Counted from the first letter of the stretch, positions 1 through 5,876 are shown. The stretch is DNA of 6,869 nucleotides from Phycisphaerae bacterium SM23_33 (GCA_001303665.1 LJUF01000187.1:1-6869); one strand, 5' to 3'. Numbers and translations: made by a program. Notes: generated by a model from the sequence alone, not told the origin.

Positions 1-309
1 CTGGGCTGGGCGGAGCTGGTGCTGGTCAACCACCCGGCGCTGGCCGGCGACGCCAACGCCGACAACGTGGTGGACGGGCTGGACTACAACACCTGGTCGC
101 TGCATTACCTGGAGAGCGGTCATCCGGCCTGGGCGGACGGCGGCTGGAGCGTGGGCAATTTCAACGCCGACGACGTGGTGGACGGCCTGGATTACAACGC
201 CTGGTCGCTGAACTACGCCCCGGAAGCCGGCGCGGTCCCCGAACCCGCCTCCGCCCTGTTGCTGATCGCCGGACTATGTCCACTACTGTGGCGCAGGCGC
301 AGCGGGTAG
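1..309 (+). CDS. C-terminal part of a dockerin-repeat PEP-CTERM surface protein (5' end outside window)
   Basis: The reading frame is open from base 1 and ends at TAG 307-309, so the start lies upstream of the window. The visible part carries two dockerin/EF-hand-like calcium loops. The first begins at base 46 and reads GDANADNVVDGLDYN, with acidic or amide ligands at loop positions 1, 3, 5, 9 and 12. The second begins at base 154 and reads GNFNADDVVDGLDYN, with Asn in place of Asp at position 1. The tail is a classic PEP-CTERM signal: V-PEP at bases 235-246, a hydrophobic segment (ASALLLIAGLCPLLW), then RRR near the end. In this family the tail directs export and membrane processing by an exosortase, so the protein is probably exported and surface-associated or secreted. 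The ligand of the dockerin-like repeats cannot be read from this fragment; in planctomycetes they are usually not cellulosomal. It converges on the dinB-dnaE2-DUF72 genes. Confidence 0.9.
   Translation: MGWAELVLVNHPALAGDANADNVVDGLDYNTWSLHYLESGHPAWADGGWSVGNFNADDVVDGLDYNAWSLNYAPEAGAVPEPASALLLIAGLCPLLWRRRSG
46..219 (+). repeat. Two direct copies of a 66-bp dockerin-loop coding unit
   Basis: Bases 46-111 and 154-219 each encode 22 residues of the same calcium-loop motif, 108 bases apart. I count 53 identical bases out of 66. Most differences lie at the edges; the central VVDGLDYN coding stretch is nearly identical. This is the normal duplicated form of dockerin-like domains rather than a mobile repeat. 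Confidence 0.8.
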
Positions 310-324
310 TGTGCCGTCACCGGT

Positions 325-371
325 GCGCTTCGGCGCCTGCCTCCCGCTTTATAGGCGGCGAAGCAGGCAGG
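325..371 (+). terminator. Candidate 3'-end hairpins of the PEP-CTERM gene
   Basis: Two adjacent structures begin 16 bases past the stop at 309. The first is GCGC-TTCG-GCGC (325-336), with the exceptionally stable c(UUCG)g tetraloop. The second pairs CCTGCCT (336-342) with AGGCAGG (365-371), with CCGC/GCGG (344-347 and 355-358) nested inside. The two share base 336. Neither is followed by a T-run, so intrinsic termination of the usual type is unlikely. They could mark a factor-dependent end or protect the 3' end of the message. Confidence 0.25.
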
Positions 372-417
372 TCCCCGGTACATCGCGTAGCCCGCGCGGG
401 CGAAGGCACGGAAGATG

Positions 418-482
418 GTAGCCCGGGGCGCCGGGCCAAGCCCGTCCCCGGGGCTTGCCCTGCGGGCGGCGCCCCGGGCTAC
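418..482. repeat. 65-base REP-like palindrome (cruciform-forming element)
   Basis: The outer arms GTAGCCCGGGGCGCC (418-432) and GGCGCCCCGGGCTAC (468-482) are perfect inverse complements over 15 bp. Nested inside, 433-443 (GGGCCAAGCCC) pairs with 451-460 (GGGCTTGCCC) except for one bulged base, leaving a 7-base loop. An unpaired stretch at 461-467 sits on one side. The whole can fold as one long imperfect hairpin on either strand. A shorter relative sharing GTAGCCCG begins at 387. The form resembles REP-type intergenic repeats found in many copies in bacterial genomes; copy number cannot be judged from this window. Confidence 0.6.
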
Positions 483-607
483 TGACACTCGCCCTACGGG
501 CTCACGCCGCGTTCGCCAGCGAGAGAACGGTGTCCGGTCTCTGGCCACCCGCCCGGCGGAGGGGGTGCGAATCGCTACAGGCGATCGTGAACTCTTCTCA
601 GGGAAGT

Positions 608-628
608 GGAGCGGTTCGAGGCCGCTCC
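608..628 (-). terminator. Candidate 3' hairpin of the dnaE2-DUF72 transcript
   Basis: GGAGCGG (608-614) and CCGCTCC (622-628) form a perfect 7-bp stem with a 7-base loop. It begins 7 bases beyond the DUF72 stop on the minus strand. The bases after it on that strand (ACTTCCC) are not a U-tract, so it fits a stability element or factor-dependent end better than a standard intrinsic terminator. Confidence 0.35.
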
Positions 629-635
629 GCCGCCG

Positions 636-1421
636 TCAGAGCTGACCCAGGATGCGGCGGAAGGCCTCGGCGTTCTCGGCGGCCTGGCCGCCGTGGCAGT
701 TGTTGAAGAACACGTGCACCGCGTCCATCTGGTCGGCGAGTCTTTCCCAGGCCTCGATGGCCGCCGTCATCTCCGCCGGGCTGTAGCTGTAGTCGTATCG
801 CTCCGCAGCCCCGGCGTACCACTTGTCGGCGTCGCGGGAGTGCAGGCGGAAGTAGCCGGTCCGCGTGGTGGCCGCGATCTCCGGCCGGAACAGGCCGGGA
901 AGGTCCGGCACGTCGGGGATCACCAGCGTCACGTTCCGCTCCCCCAGGCCGGAAAACACCGCCGGGTCGTCCCACGAGCCGTGCCGGAACTCCACCGCCA
1001 GCGGCGCCGAGGCGAAGTCCTCCAGCGCGGCCGCCAGGTATTTGCGGTTGGCCACGGTGCGGTGGAATGACTGCGGGAACTGAAGCAGCACCCCGGAGAG
1101 CTTGGCCGCCTCGCGCAGGGGGGCGAGGCTGTCCAGGAACGCCCCGGCCACGGTCCGGTCCTGGGCGTGGGTGGTCTGCTGGTTGGCCTTGACCCAGAAC
1201 CCAAAGCCCGCCGGGCTGCGGCGGGCGATCCGCCCCAGCGTGTCGGCGGTGGGCATGCGGTAGAAGGTGAAGTTCAGCTCCACGGCCTCGAAGCGGTTAA
1301 CGTACAGGCCGAACATGTCCCCCTGCCGCGTCCCGGCCGGATAGAAGTTCCCCACCCAGTCCCGGAAGGAGTAGCCGCTGGTGCCCACGATGTATTTCAG
1401 TTTCGTTTCCACGGATTTCAC
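636..1421 (-). CDS. DUF72 (YecE-like) TIM-barrel family protein
   Basis: A full-length DUF72 protein, 261 residues from the chosen start. Family signatures in order are GTSGYSFRDWVGNFYP near the N-terminus, VELNFTFYRMP, FWVKANQQTTH, GVLLQFPQSF, VEFRHGSW, YFRLHSRDADKWY and the C-terminal VHVFFNNCHGGQAAENA. The family is predicted to form a TIM barrel with a conserved polar pocket; no reaction is firmly assigned, so none is given here. The GTG at 1421-1419 was chosen because it overlaps the dnaE2 stop as GTGA (1421-1418), a classic translational-coupling arrangement. The conserved GTSGY motif follows about a dozen residues later. An upstream GTG at 1457 would add 12 residues and a GTG at 1412 would remove three; none of the three has a clear Shine-Dalgarno sequence. 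It is the last gene of the minus-strand group. Its position suggests a link to damage tolerance, which is an inference from context only. Confidence 0.93.
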   Translation of the reverse strand: MKSVETKLKYIVGTSGYSFRDWVGNFYPAGTRQGDMFGLYVNRFEAVELNFTFYRMPTADTLGRIARRSPAGFGFWVKANQQTTHAQDRTVAGAFLDSLAPLREAAKLSGVLLQFPQSFHRTVANRKYLAAALEDFASAPLAVEFRHGSWDDPAVFSGLGERNVTLVIPDVPDLPGLFRPEIAATTRTGYFRLHSRDADKWYAGAAERYDYSYSPAEMTAAIEAWERLADQMDAVHVFFNNCHGGQAAENAEAFRRILGQL

Positions 1422-4400
1422 GAATTCGGCGCGGCCGCGGGAGCGGGCGACTTCCACAATGATACATTCTGCGCCGAGAACGTCACGGATCCATATTGGT
1501 TCTCGACGGCCCCGGCCACGATGTAAGGCCCGTAGCGGTTGAAGGCGTGCGGCACGGCGCGTCGCGATGCCGCCGCGCCGGGCAGGACCGTGACCTCGAA
1601 CAGGCCGTATTCATCCTCCATGGTCAGGAACATGATGGTGCCGCCGGTGCGGGTGGGCGCGGTGCGGGCGGCCTCCAGGACGCCGGCGATACGGACGCGG
1701 CGGCCGACGCGGCCGGGGACCCGCCGGCTGTCGGCATCCACCGCCCCGTTCAGTCCCGGCCGATACAACGCCATGATGTGCTGGCGGACGCTGATGCCCA
1801 TGATCCGCCGCTCGTCGGCGTATTTGCGGGCGGGGCTGTAATCCTCGGCCACCGGCGGGATGGTGGGCTCGGCCGGCAGCAGGGCCCGCCCGCGGCAGGC
1901 CGGCTGCGGCCTGGTGCCGAAGAACAGGTCAAGCTCCATCATCAGCGCCGGCCGGAGCCGGCCCGTGAAGTCGAACGCCCCGCAGAGGACCAGCGACCGG
2001 GCCTGCTCGCGCTCCAGGCCGGCTCGGCGGAGGAAATCGGTCAGCCCGGCGAACTCGCACTTTCGCCGGGCGGTGAGGATCGTCTCGATGCCCGCCGGCC
2101 CCAGGCCGGCGACGAAGTTCAGCCCCACCCGGACGGCGCCGCCCTCGACCTGGAACTCCTCGCCGGAGCGGTTGGCGTCGGGCAGGAGGAATCGGATGCC
2201 GGCCCGCTTGGCCTGCTCGACGTACACCCGCGGGTGGTACATGCTCTGGTTGTTGTTCAGGGCGGCGGTCCAGAATTCCAGGGGGTAATGGGTCTTGAGG
2301 TACGCCCCGGCGTAGGCCAGCACGGCGTAGCTGGCGGCGTGGGCGCGGCAGAAGGAGTAGGCGTTGAACTTGGCCATCTGCACCCACAGCGACTTGGCGA
2401 AGTCGGCGTCCACGCCGTTGGCGCGGCAGCGGGTGAGGAACTCCCGCGACAGCTCCAGCCGCTGCCGGTCGTCGCGGCACTTCTGGACGGCCCGGCGGAA
2501 GCGGTCGCCCTGGATCAGCCCCGCTCCATCGCCGCCGACCATGGCCGCCGCCACCAGCATCACGTCGTCCTCGTACAGCATCACGCCGTAGGTGTCGGCC
2601 AGGATGGCGTCCACCGCCGGGTGGCCGGGCGGGGGCCGCTCCAGCCCGCGGTGGCGGCGGACGAAGACCTCCTTCATACCGATGCTCGCGGCCCCCGGGC
2701 GGATCAGGGCCAGCGCCTTCATCACGTCCCGCGTGTGGGAGGGGGCGAGCATCTTCAGCAGGTGCCGCATGGCCGGCGACTCGAGCTGGTTGCAGCCGAC
2801 CGTCTCGCCGGCCCGCAGCGTGGCCAGGGTGGCCGGGTCCGCCGGCGGCAGCGCCTCCACGTCGACGGCCTTGCCGCGGCGGGCCAGCAGCTCGCAGGCC
2901 TGGCGGACGGTGGAGAGGTTGCGGTTGCCCAGCAGGTCGAGCTTGACCAGCCCGGCGGCCTCCACGCCGTCCTTGTCGTAGTGGGTGATCCTCACGCCCT
3001 TGGGCGCCGGCTGGATGGGGACGTGATGGTCAATGGGCCTGGGGGTGATGACGATGCCGCCGGGATGAACCGAGAGGTTGTGCGGCAGGTGCAGGATTTG
3101 CCGGCTGAGGCGGACGATGGATTCGGTCTTCTCGTGGTCGAAGCCCTCCTCGGCCAGGCGCGTGATCTGCTCGTCGGACAGGCCCATGGCCTTGGCTGTC
3201 TCCCGCATGGCCGAGGCCGGCTGGAAGGTGTTGTGGGTGCAGACCATGGCCACGTGGTCGGCGCCCCAGCGCCGGCTGGCGTAGGCGATGACGTCGTCGC
3301 GGATCCGCCAGCAGAAGTCGACGTCCAGGTCGGGGAAGTCCTCGCGCCGCTCGTGCAGGAAGCGCTCGAAGGGGATGCCGAAGGCCAGCGGGCAGACGTT
3401 GGTGATGCCCAGCAGGTAGGCCACCAGGCTGCTGGCCCCGCTGCCGCGGCCGGCCACCGGCATGCCGCCAGGCCCCTGGTGCAGGCCCGTCCGGGCGTAC
3501 TGGACGATGTCCCAGACCACCAGGAAATATTCCGAAAAGCCCATCCGCTCGATGAGCCGCAGCTCCTTCTCCAGCCGGGGGTGGGCCTTTGGCGGCGGCT
3601 CGTCGCCGTACCGCCGCCGCAGCCCCTCCCGGCAGAGGCGGCGGAGGAACTGCCCCGCCGGCGTGCCGTCGGGCGTGGGGAAGCGCGGGAACACCGGCCG
3701 GCGCGGCAGGAAGCGATAGCCCGCGCACCGCTCGGCGAGGCGCCGGTTGTTGCGGACCGCGTCGGGAAAGGCCGCCAACTGCGTGCGAAGCCGCTCGGGG
3801 CAGCGCAGATACGCCTGGCGGTGCGGCAGTTGGTCGGCCAGCAGGGCGTCGCAGGTCGAGCCCAGCCGAATCGCCGCCAGCAGCCGGGCCGCCTCCTGAT
3901 CGCCCTCCTCGGCCAGCAGGGCCTTGCCCGTCGCCGCTAACGACAGCCCCAGGCGGCCGCCGGCCCCGGCCAGACGCCGAAGCTCCGACTGCGACTGCGC
4001 CGCCGGGTCGATCCCCACCCAGAGCCGCTCCGGCTCCACCCCCGCCGACAGCAGCCCCGCCGCCAGGGCGTCGTCCTCGACGATGAGCTGCAGCCCCCCG
4101 CTCAGCTCGGGCAGGTCGGCCAGCAGGCTGAAACCCTTCCGGCAGTGGGCCCGCGTGAGAAGCCGGCAGAGGTTCTCATAGCCCCTCTCGTCTTCCACCA
4201 GCGCCGCGGCGGCGCGGTCGCCGTCCTGCAACTCCGCGCCGAGGATCGGCTCCAGGCCGGCCTGGCGGGCCGACTGCCAGAAGATCGGCGCGGCGTAGAG
4301 GTTGTTCACGTCCGTCAGCGCCAGCCGCTTATGTCCCAGCTCAGCGGCGCGCTCGATCAGCCGCTGCGGCAGGGCCGTGCCGCGCAGCAGCGAATAGCCG

Positions 4401-4435
4401 CTGCGGACGTGCAGAGGTGTCACCGGGGCGTTCAT
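1418..4435 (-). CDS. dnaE2: Error-prone DNA polymerase III alpha-type subunit DnaE2 (ImuC)
   Basis: C-family DNA polymerase, 1005 residues, slightly short for DnaE2. The N-terminal PHP domain contains LHVRSGYSLLRG (residues 8-19), ALTD (39-42) and YENLCRLLTRAH (86-97). The palm domain has GRGSGASS (329-336) and PDLDVDF (368-374), whose D369 and D371 match the catalytic pair of E. coli DnaE; the third, D500, is in VKLDLLGN. The finger/tau-like region follows (about 695-760, with LEFWTAALNNNQ). Then come a helix-hairpin-helix region ending in CGAFDFTG and an OB fold (about 905-985, with IMFLTMEDEYGLFEVTVLPG). The first PHP motif lacks an intact H-x-H, as in other DnaE2 proteins, so metal-dependent PHP nuclease activity is unlikely. 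ELDLFF (834-839) could bind the sliding clamp. The enzyme is expected to extend primers past DNA lesions. The ATG at 4435 fits the family N-terminus, but the nearest purine-rich stretch (AGAGGG) is 12 bases away, so initiation may be weak. Confidence 0.97.
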   Translation of the reverse strand: MNAPVTPLHVRSGYSLLRGTALPQRLIERAAELGHKRLALTDVNNLYAAPIFWQSARQAGLEPILGAELQDGDRAAAALVEDERGYENLCRLLTRAHCRKGFSLLADLPELSGGLQLIVEDDALAAGLLSAGVEPERLWVGIDPAAQSQSELRRLAGAGGRLGLSLAATGKALLAEEGDQEAARLLAAIRLGSTCDALLADQLPHRQAYLRCPERLRTQLAAFPDAVRNNRRLAERCAGYRFLPRRPVFPRFPTPDGTPAGQFLRRLCREGLRRRYGDEPPPKAHPRLEKELRLIERMGFSEYFLVVWDIVQYARTGLHQGPGGMPVAGRGSGASSLVAYLLGITNVCPLAFGIPFERFLHERREDFPDLDVDFCWRIRDDVIAYASRRWGADHVAMVCTHNTFQPASAMRETAKAMGLSDEQITRLAEEGFDHEKTESIVRLSRQILHLPHNLSVHPGGIVITPRPIDHHVPIQPAPKGVRITHYDKDGVEAAGLVKLDLLGNRNLSTVRQACELLARRGKAVDVEALPPADPATLATLRAGETVGCNQLESPAMRHLLKMLAPSHTRDVMKALALIRPGAASIGMKEVFVRRHRGLERPPPGHPAVDAILADTYGVMLYEDDVMLVAAAMVGGDGAGLIQGDRFRRAVQKCRDDRQRLELSREFLTRCRANGVDADFAKSLWVQMAKFNAYSFCRAHAASYAVLAYAGAYLKTHYPLEFWTAALNNNQSMYHPRVYVEQAKRAGIRFLLPDANRSGEEFQVEGGAVRVGLNFVAGLGPAGIETILTARRKCEFAGLTDFLRRAGLEREQARSLVLCGAFDFTGRLRPALMMELDLFFGTRPQPACRGRALLPAEPTIPPVAEDYSPARKYADERRIMGISVRQHIMALYRPGLNGAVDADSRRVPGRVGRRVRIAGVLEAARTAPTRTGGTIMFLTMEDEYGLFEVTVLPGAAASRRAVPHAFNRYGPYIVAGAVENQYGSVTFSAQNVSLWKSPAPAAAPNS

Positions 4436-4456
4436 TGGGCTCGAAGACCCTCTTAA

Positions 4457-4540
4457 CTGTCCGCGTTTTCACTCGCTGTCGGAGGTTAGAAGTGAGAGGT
4501 TAGAGTACCGCGCGGCCGAACCTGTTCGCGTTTTTTACTC
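4457..4540 (+). repeat. Imperfect direct repeat in the dinB-dnaE2 spacer
   Basis: CTGTCCGCGTTTTCACTC (4457-4474) recurs as CTGTTCGCGTTTTTTACTC (4522-4540), 65 bases apart. The two differ by one substitution near the start and a C versus TT just before ACTC. Both copies abut heptad-repeat DNA, which suggests that the spacer grew by a local duplication. A third, shorter CGCGTTT lies in the hairpin at 4590-4596. Confidence 0.55.
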
Positions 4541-4567
4541 TCACCTCTTCCCTCTCACCTCTCACCT
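4483..4567. repeat. Facing arrays of 7-bp repeats (inverted heptad arrays)
   Basis: On the plus strand 4483-4503 reads as three heptads, AGGTTAG, AAGTGAG, AGGTTAG, followed by AGTA. On the opposite strand 4567-4540 reads AGGTGAG, AGGTGAG, AGGGAAG, AGGTGAG, again followed by AGTA (4539-4536). The arrays point at each other across a 28-base core (4508-4535). The closest 23-base stretches of the two arms match at 18 positions as inverse complements, so the arms could pair. One strand of each array is almost all purine. The heptads contain AGGTGAG, which resembles a Shine-Dalgarno core. Confidence 0.65.
4517..4528. promoter_or_regulatory. CGAAC-CT-GTTCG dyad upstream of dnaE2, possible operator
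   Basis: CGAAC (4517-4521) and GTTCG (4524-4528) are perfect inverse half-sites with a 2-base spacer, 82 bases upstream of the dnaE2 ATG and centred in the heptad-repeat core. The half-sites equal those of the Gram-positive LexA box (CGAAC-N4-GTTCG), but the spacing is two bases shorter. That argues against a standard LexA contact. It is recorded because it lies in front of a gene that is usually SOS-controlled. Confidence 0.25.
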
Positions 4568-4604
4568 GGGACCCCCAAACGCGATGGGTCGCGTTTGGGG
4601 GCCC
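4568..4604 (-). terminator. Strong stem-loop at the dinB stop codon
   Basis: CCCCCAAACGCGA (4572-4584) and TCGCGTTTGGGGG (4589-4601) are perfect inverse complements over 13 bp with a TGGG loop. With one bulged A at 4571, GGG (4568-4570) and CCC (4602-4604) lengthen the stem to 16 bp. The outermost base belongs to the dinB TAG codon. On the minus strand AGGTGAG heptads follow instead of a U-tract, so this may be an attenuating or RNA-processing structure rather than an intrinsic terminator. Confidence 0.4.
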
Positions 4605-5818
4605 TACTTCGTCAGCGACGGCGTCCTGAGGACAAAGCCGTAATCGTTCTGCCGGAGGCGGCCCAGCAGTTCGGCGGACTCGCCCGTCACCACGGCGGCG
4701 TGGCCCCAGCGGTCGCGGATGCGGTCGATGGCGCGGTGGAGGCTGCGGCGGCGGACGCGCTGGGTCGGCTCGAACAGCTCCCCGTCACCGCCCCGCGGGC
4801 GGAACCGCGACAGCACCACCCCCACGTGCCGCAGGGCCACGCGGCGGCGGTAAAGCTGATTCAGCCGCTCCAGGACGAGCTGGTACACCTCGTCGTCCAC
4901 GTCCGTCGGCTGCGGCAGCGACCGGCCGGCGGCCAGCTCCTTCCAGTCGTCGTAGCGGATGGACAGCTCCGCGCAGCCGGCCAGCAGCCCCGCCTGCCGC
5001 ACCGCCCGCATCGCCCGCTCCAGCAGGTAAAACAGCATGCCGCGGATCTCGGCCGGGTCGCAGGTGGGCTGGTGAAAGGTCGTCTCCCGCGAGATGGTCC
5101 GGGGCATCGCGGCCGGGCGAATCCGCTGCACGTCCCGGCCGCGACACCGCTCGTACAGCACCTCGCCCCGCTGGCCGAACATCGCCCGCAGTGCCTCCCG
5201 CGGCAGGGCGCGGAGGGCGGCGACCGTGTGGATGTTCAGGTCGCGGAGCCGCTCGGCCGTCTTATGGCCAACGCCCAGCAGCTTCTCGATCGTCAGCGAA
5301 TCGAGGAACCTTTCTTCCTCCCCCGGCCGGACCCACGCCACCCCCTTGGGCTTGACGGATGCCGAGGCGATCTTGGCCAGCATCCGATTGGCCGCCAGGC
5401 CAACCGAAACCGGCAGCCCCACCTCCTGCCGCACTTGTCTCTGGAGTTTCCGCCCCACCGTCAGCGGGCCGCCCTCCCGATACATCGGGATGCCGCCGGC
5501 GTCGCCGTAGGCCTCGTCCAGGTACGTTTCCAGCCCGCAGGTGTACCGCCGGCAGATCCGCCACACCTGCTCGGCGAAGCAGCGGTAAATGGGGTACCGC
5601 CCTTCCAGGAACACCGCCCGCGGGCACAGCCGCCGGGCCTCGTGCAGAGGCATGCCCGCTCCCAGCCCGGCCGCGCGGGCCTCGTAGCTGCACGAGGCGA
5701 TCACCCCGTTGCCGACCACCACCGGCCGGCCACGCAGCGAAGGGATCAGAAGCTGCTCCACCGAAGCGAAGAAGGCGTCGATGTCCACGTGCAGAATGAG
5801 TGTCTCAAGACGACCCAT
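4604..5818 (-). CDS. dinB: Y-family translesion DNA polymerase (DinB/Pol IV type), catalytically intact
   Basis: 404 residues, the usual size or slightly longer than Pol IV. The palm begins with LILHVDIDAFFASVEQ (residues 7-22), containing the first metal-binding Asp (D12). The nucleotide-binding segment RPVVVGNGVIASCSYEARAAG (31-51, ending in the Y-E-A-R motif) follows. The second acidic pair is D101-E102 in TYLDEAYGD, corresponding to the family SxDE motif. The thumb helix-hairpin-helix is LLGVGHKTAERLRD (180-193). The little finger extends from about 235 to 370 and the protein ends LRTPSLTK. GELFEP (346-351) sits where related proteins carry a QxxLF clamp-binding motif, but the Gln is missing. 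All catalytic carboxylates are present, unlike ImuB. The ATG at 5818 is set by an in-frame stop three codons upstream and by GGTGA (5829-5825) six bases before it. It is probably expressed with dnaE2 in damage tolerance. Confidence 0.95.
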   Translation of the reverse strand: MGRLETLILHVDIDAFFASVEQLLIPSLRGRPVVVGNGVIASCSYEARAAGLGAGMPLHEARRLCPRAVFLEGRYPIYRCFAEQVWRICRRYTCGLETYLDEAYGDAGGIPMYREGGPLTVGRKLQRQVRQEVGLPVSVGLAANRMLAKIASASVKPKGVAWVRPGEEERFLDSLTIEKLLGVGHKTAERLRDLNIHTVAALRALPREALRAMFGQRGEVLYERCRGRDVQRIRPAAMPRTISRETTFHQPTCDPAEIRGMLFYLLERAMRAVRQAGLLAGCAELSIRYDDWKELAAGRSLPQPTDVDDEVYQLVLERLNQLYRRRVALRHVGVVLSRFRPRGGDGELFEPTQRVRRRSLHRAIDRIRDRWGHAAVVTGESAELLGRLRQNDYGFVLRTPSLTK

Positions 5819-5832
5819 GAAACGTCACCATG

Positions 5833-5851
5833 AAAATAAGACTTTTATTTT
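5833..5851. repeat. All-AT hairpin in the dinB leader
   Basis: AAAATAA (5833-5839) and TTATTTT (5845-5851) form a perfect 7-bp dyad with a 5-base centre, ending 14 bases before the dinB ATG. In a very GC-rich genome such an AT-only block is conspicuous. It may ease strand opening or be part of an operator; as RNA it would be a weak stem. Confidence 0.5.
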
Positions 5852-5876
5852 AAGACACTTATAAAAGCCATGACGG
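5847..5876 (-). promoter_or_regulatory. Candidate dinB promoter with overlapping TAAG-N3-CTTA dyad
   Basis: On the minus strand CCGTCA (5876-5871) and TAAAAT (5852-5847) are separated by 18 bases. The -10 matches the consensus at five of six positions and the -35 at three. TAAGACACTTA (5851-5861), a dyad with a 3-base centre, overlaps the -10, as an operator would. An alternative -10 is TATAAG (5863-5858), with no good -35. Related AAGAC blocks recur at 5808, 5838 and 5852. Confidence 0.3.

Larger units (their letters stand above)
310..635. other. Gene-free, palindrome-rich convergent intergenic region
   Basis: I see no convincing gene, tRNA or other RNA gene in these 326 bases. The open frames here are arginine- and proline-rich products of high GC and have no recognisable motifs. 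The region holds a series of dyads: a UUCG-capped hairpin (325-336), an interrupted inverted repeat (336-371), GCCCGCGCGGGC (390-401), a large cruciform-like element (418-482), GCCC-TAC-GGGC (491-501), a 5-bp hairpin (571-585) and a 7-bp hairpin (608-628). Two convergent transcripts end here, so some of these may shape the 3' ends of messages. Confidence 0.7.
4436..4603. other. 168-bp dinB-dnaE2 spacer made largely of repeats
   Basis: No gene is present. Read on the minus strand from the dinB stop, it contains a perfect stem-loop, four tandem heptads, an A-run with a CGAAC/GTTCG dyad, three facing heptads, and a unique stretch with AGAGGG before the dnaE2 ATG. Its size and structure leave open whether dnaE2 is read through from dinB or has its own promoter. 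I see no convincing -35/-10 pair for dnaE2. Confidence 0.75.

Noticed and set aside
213..548. Minus-strand 111-codon frame spanning the PEP-CTERM end and intergenic palindromes
   Set aside because: Arg/Ala-rich and overlapping the confirmed PEP-CTERM coding sequence, with no start signal.
555..600. tRNA T-arm-like GGTGCGAATCGC
   Set aside because: No acceptor stem, D-arm or anticodon arm can be drawn around it on either strand.
606..1070. Plus-strand frame opposite DUF72
   Set aside because: It is antisense to clear DUF72 motifs and has a V/G/R-rich shadow composition.
1496..3940. 814-codon open frame on the plus strand, antisense to dnaE2
   Set aside because: It mirrors dnaE2 codon structure in high-GC DNA and has low-complexity G/R/V/A composition and no motifs. 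dnaE2 on the opposite strand is unmistakable.
4511..4536. Possible plus-strand intrinsic terminator (CGAAC-CT-GTTCG then T6)
   Set aside because: The stem would need a 2-base loop, and no plus-strand gene lies upstream to terminate.
4483..4567. CRISPR-like array
   Set aside because: The units are 7-bp, contiguous and inverted, with no spacers of CRISPR size and no cas genes.
4595..5833. 412-codon plus-strand frame antisense to dinB
   Set aside because: Shadow of dinB with His/Arg/Pro-rich sequence; the catalytic Y-family motifs lie on the minus strand.
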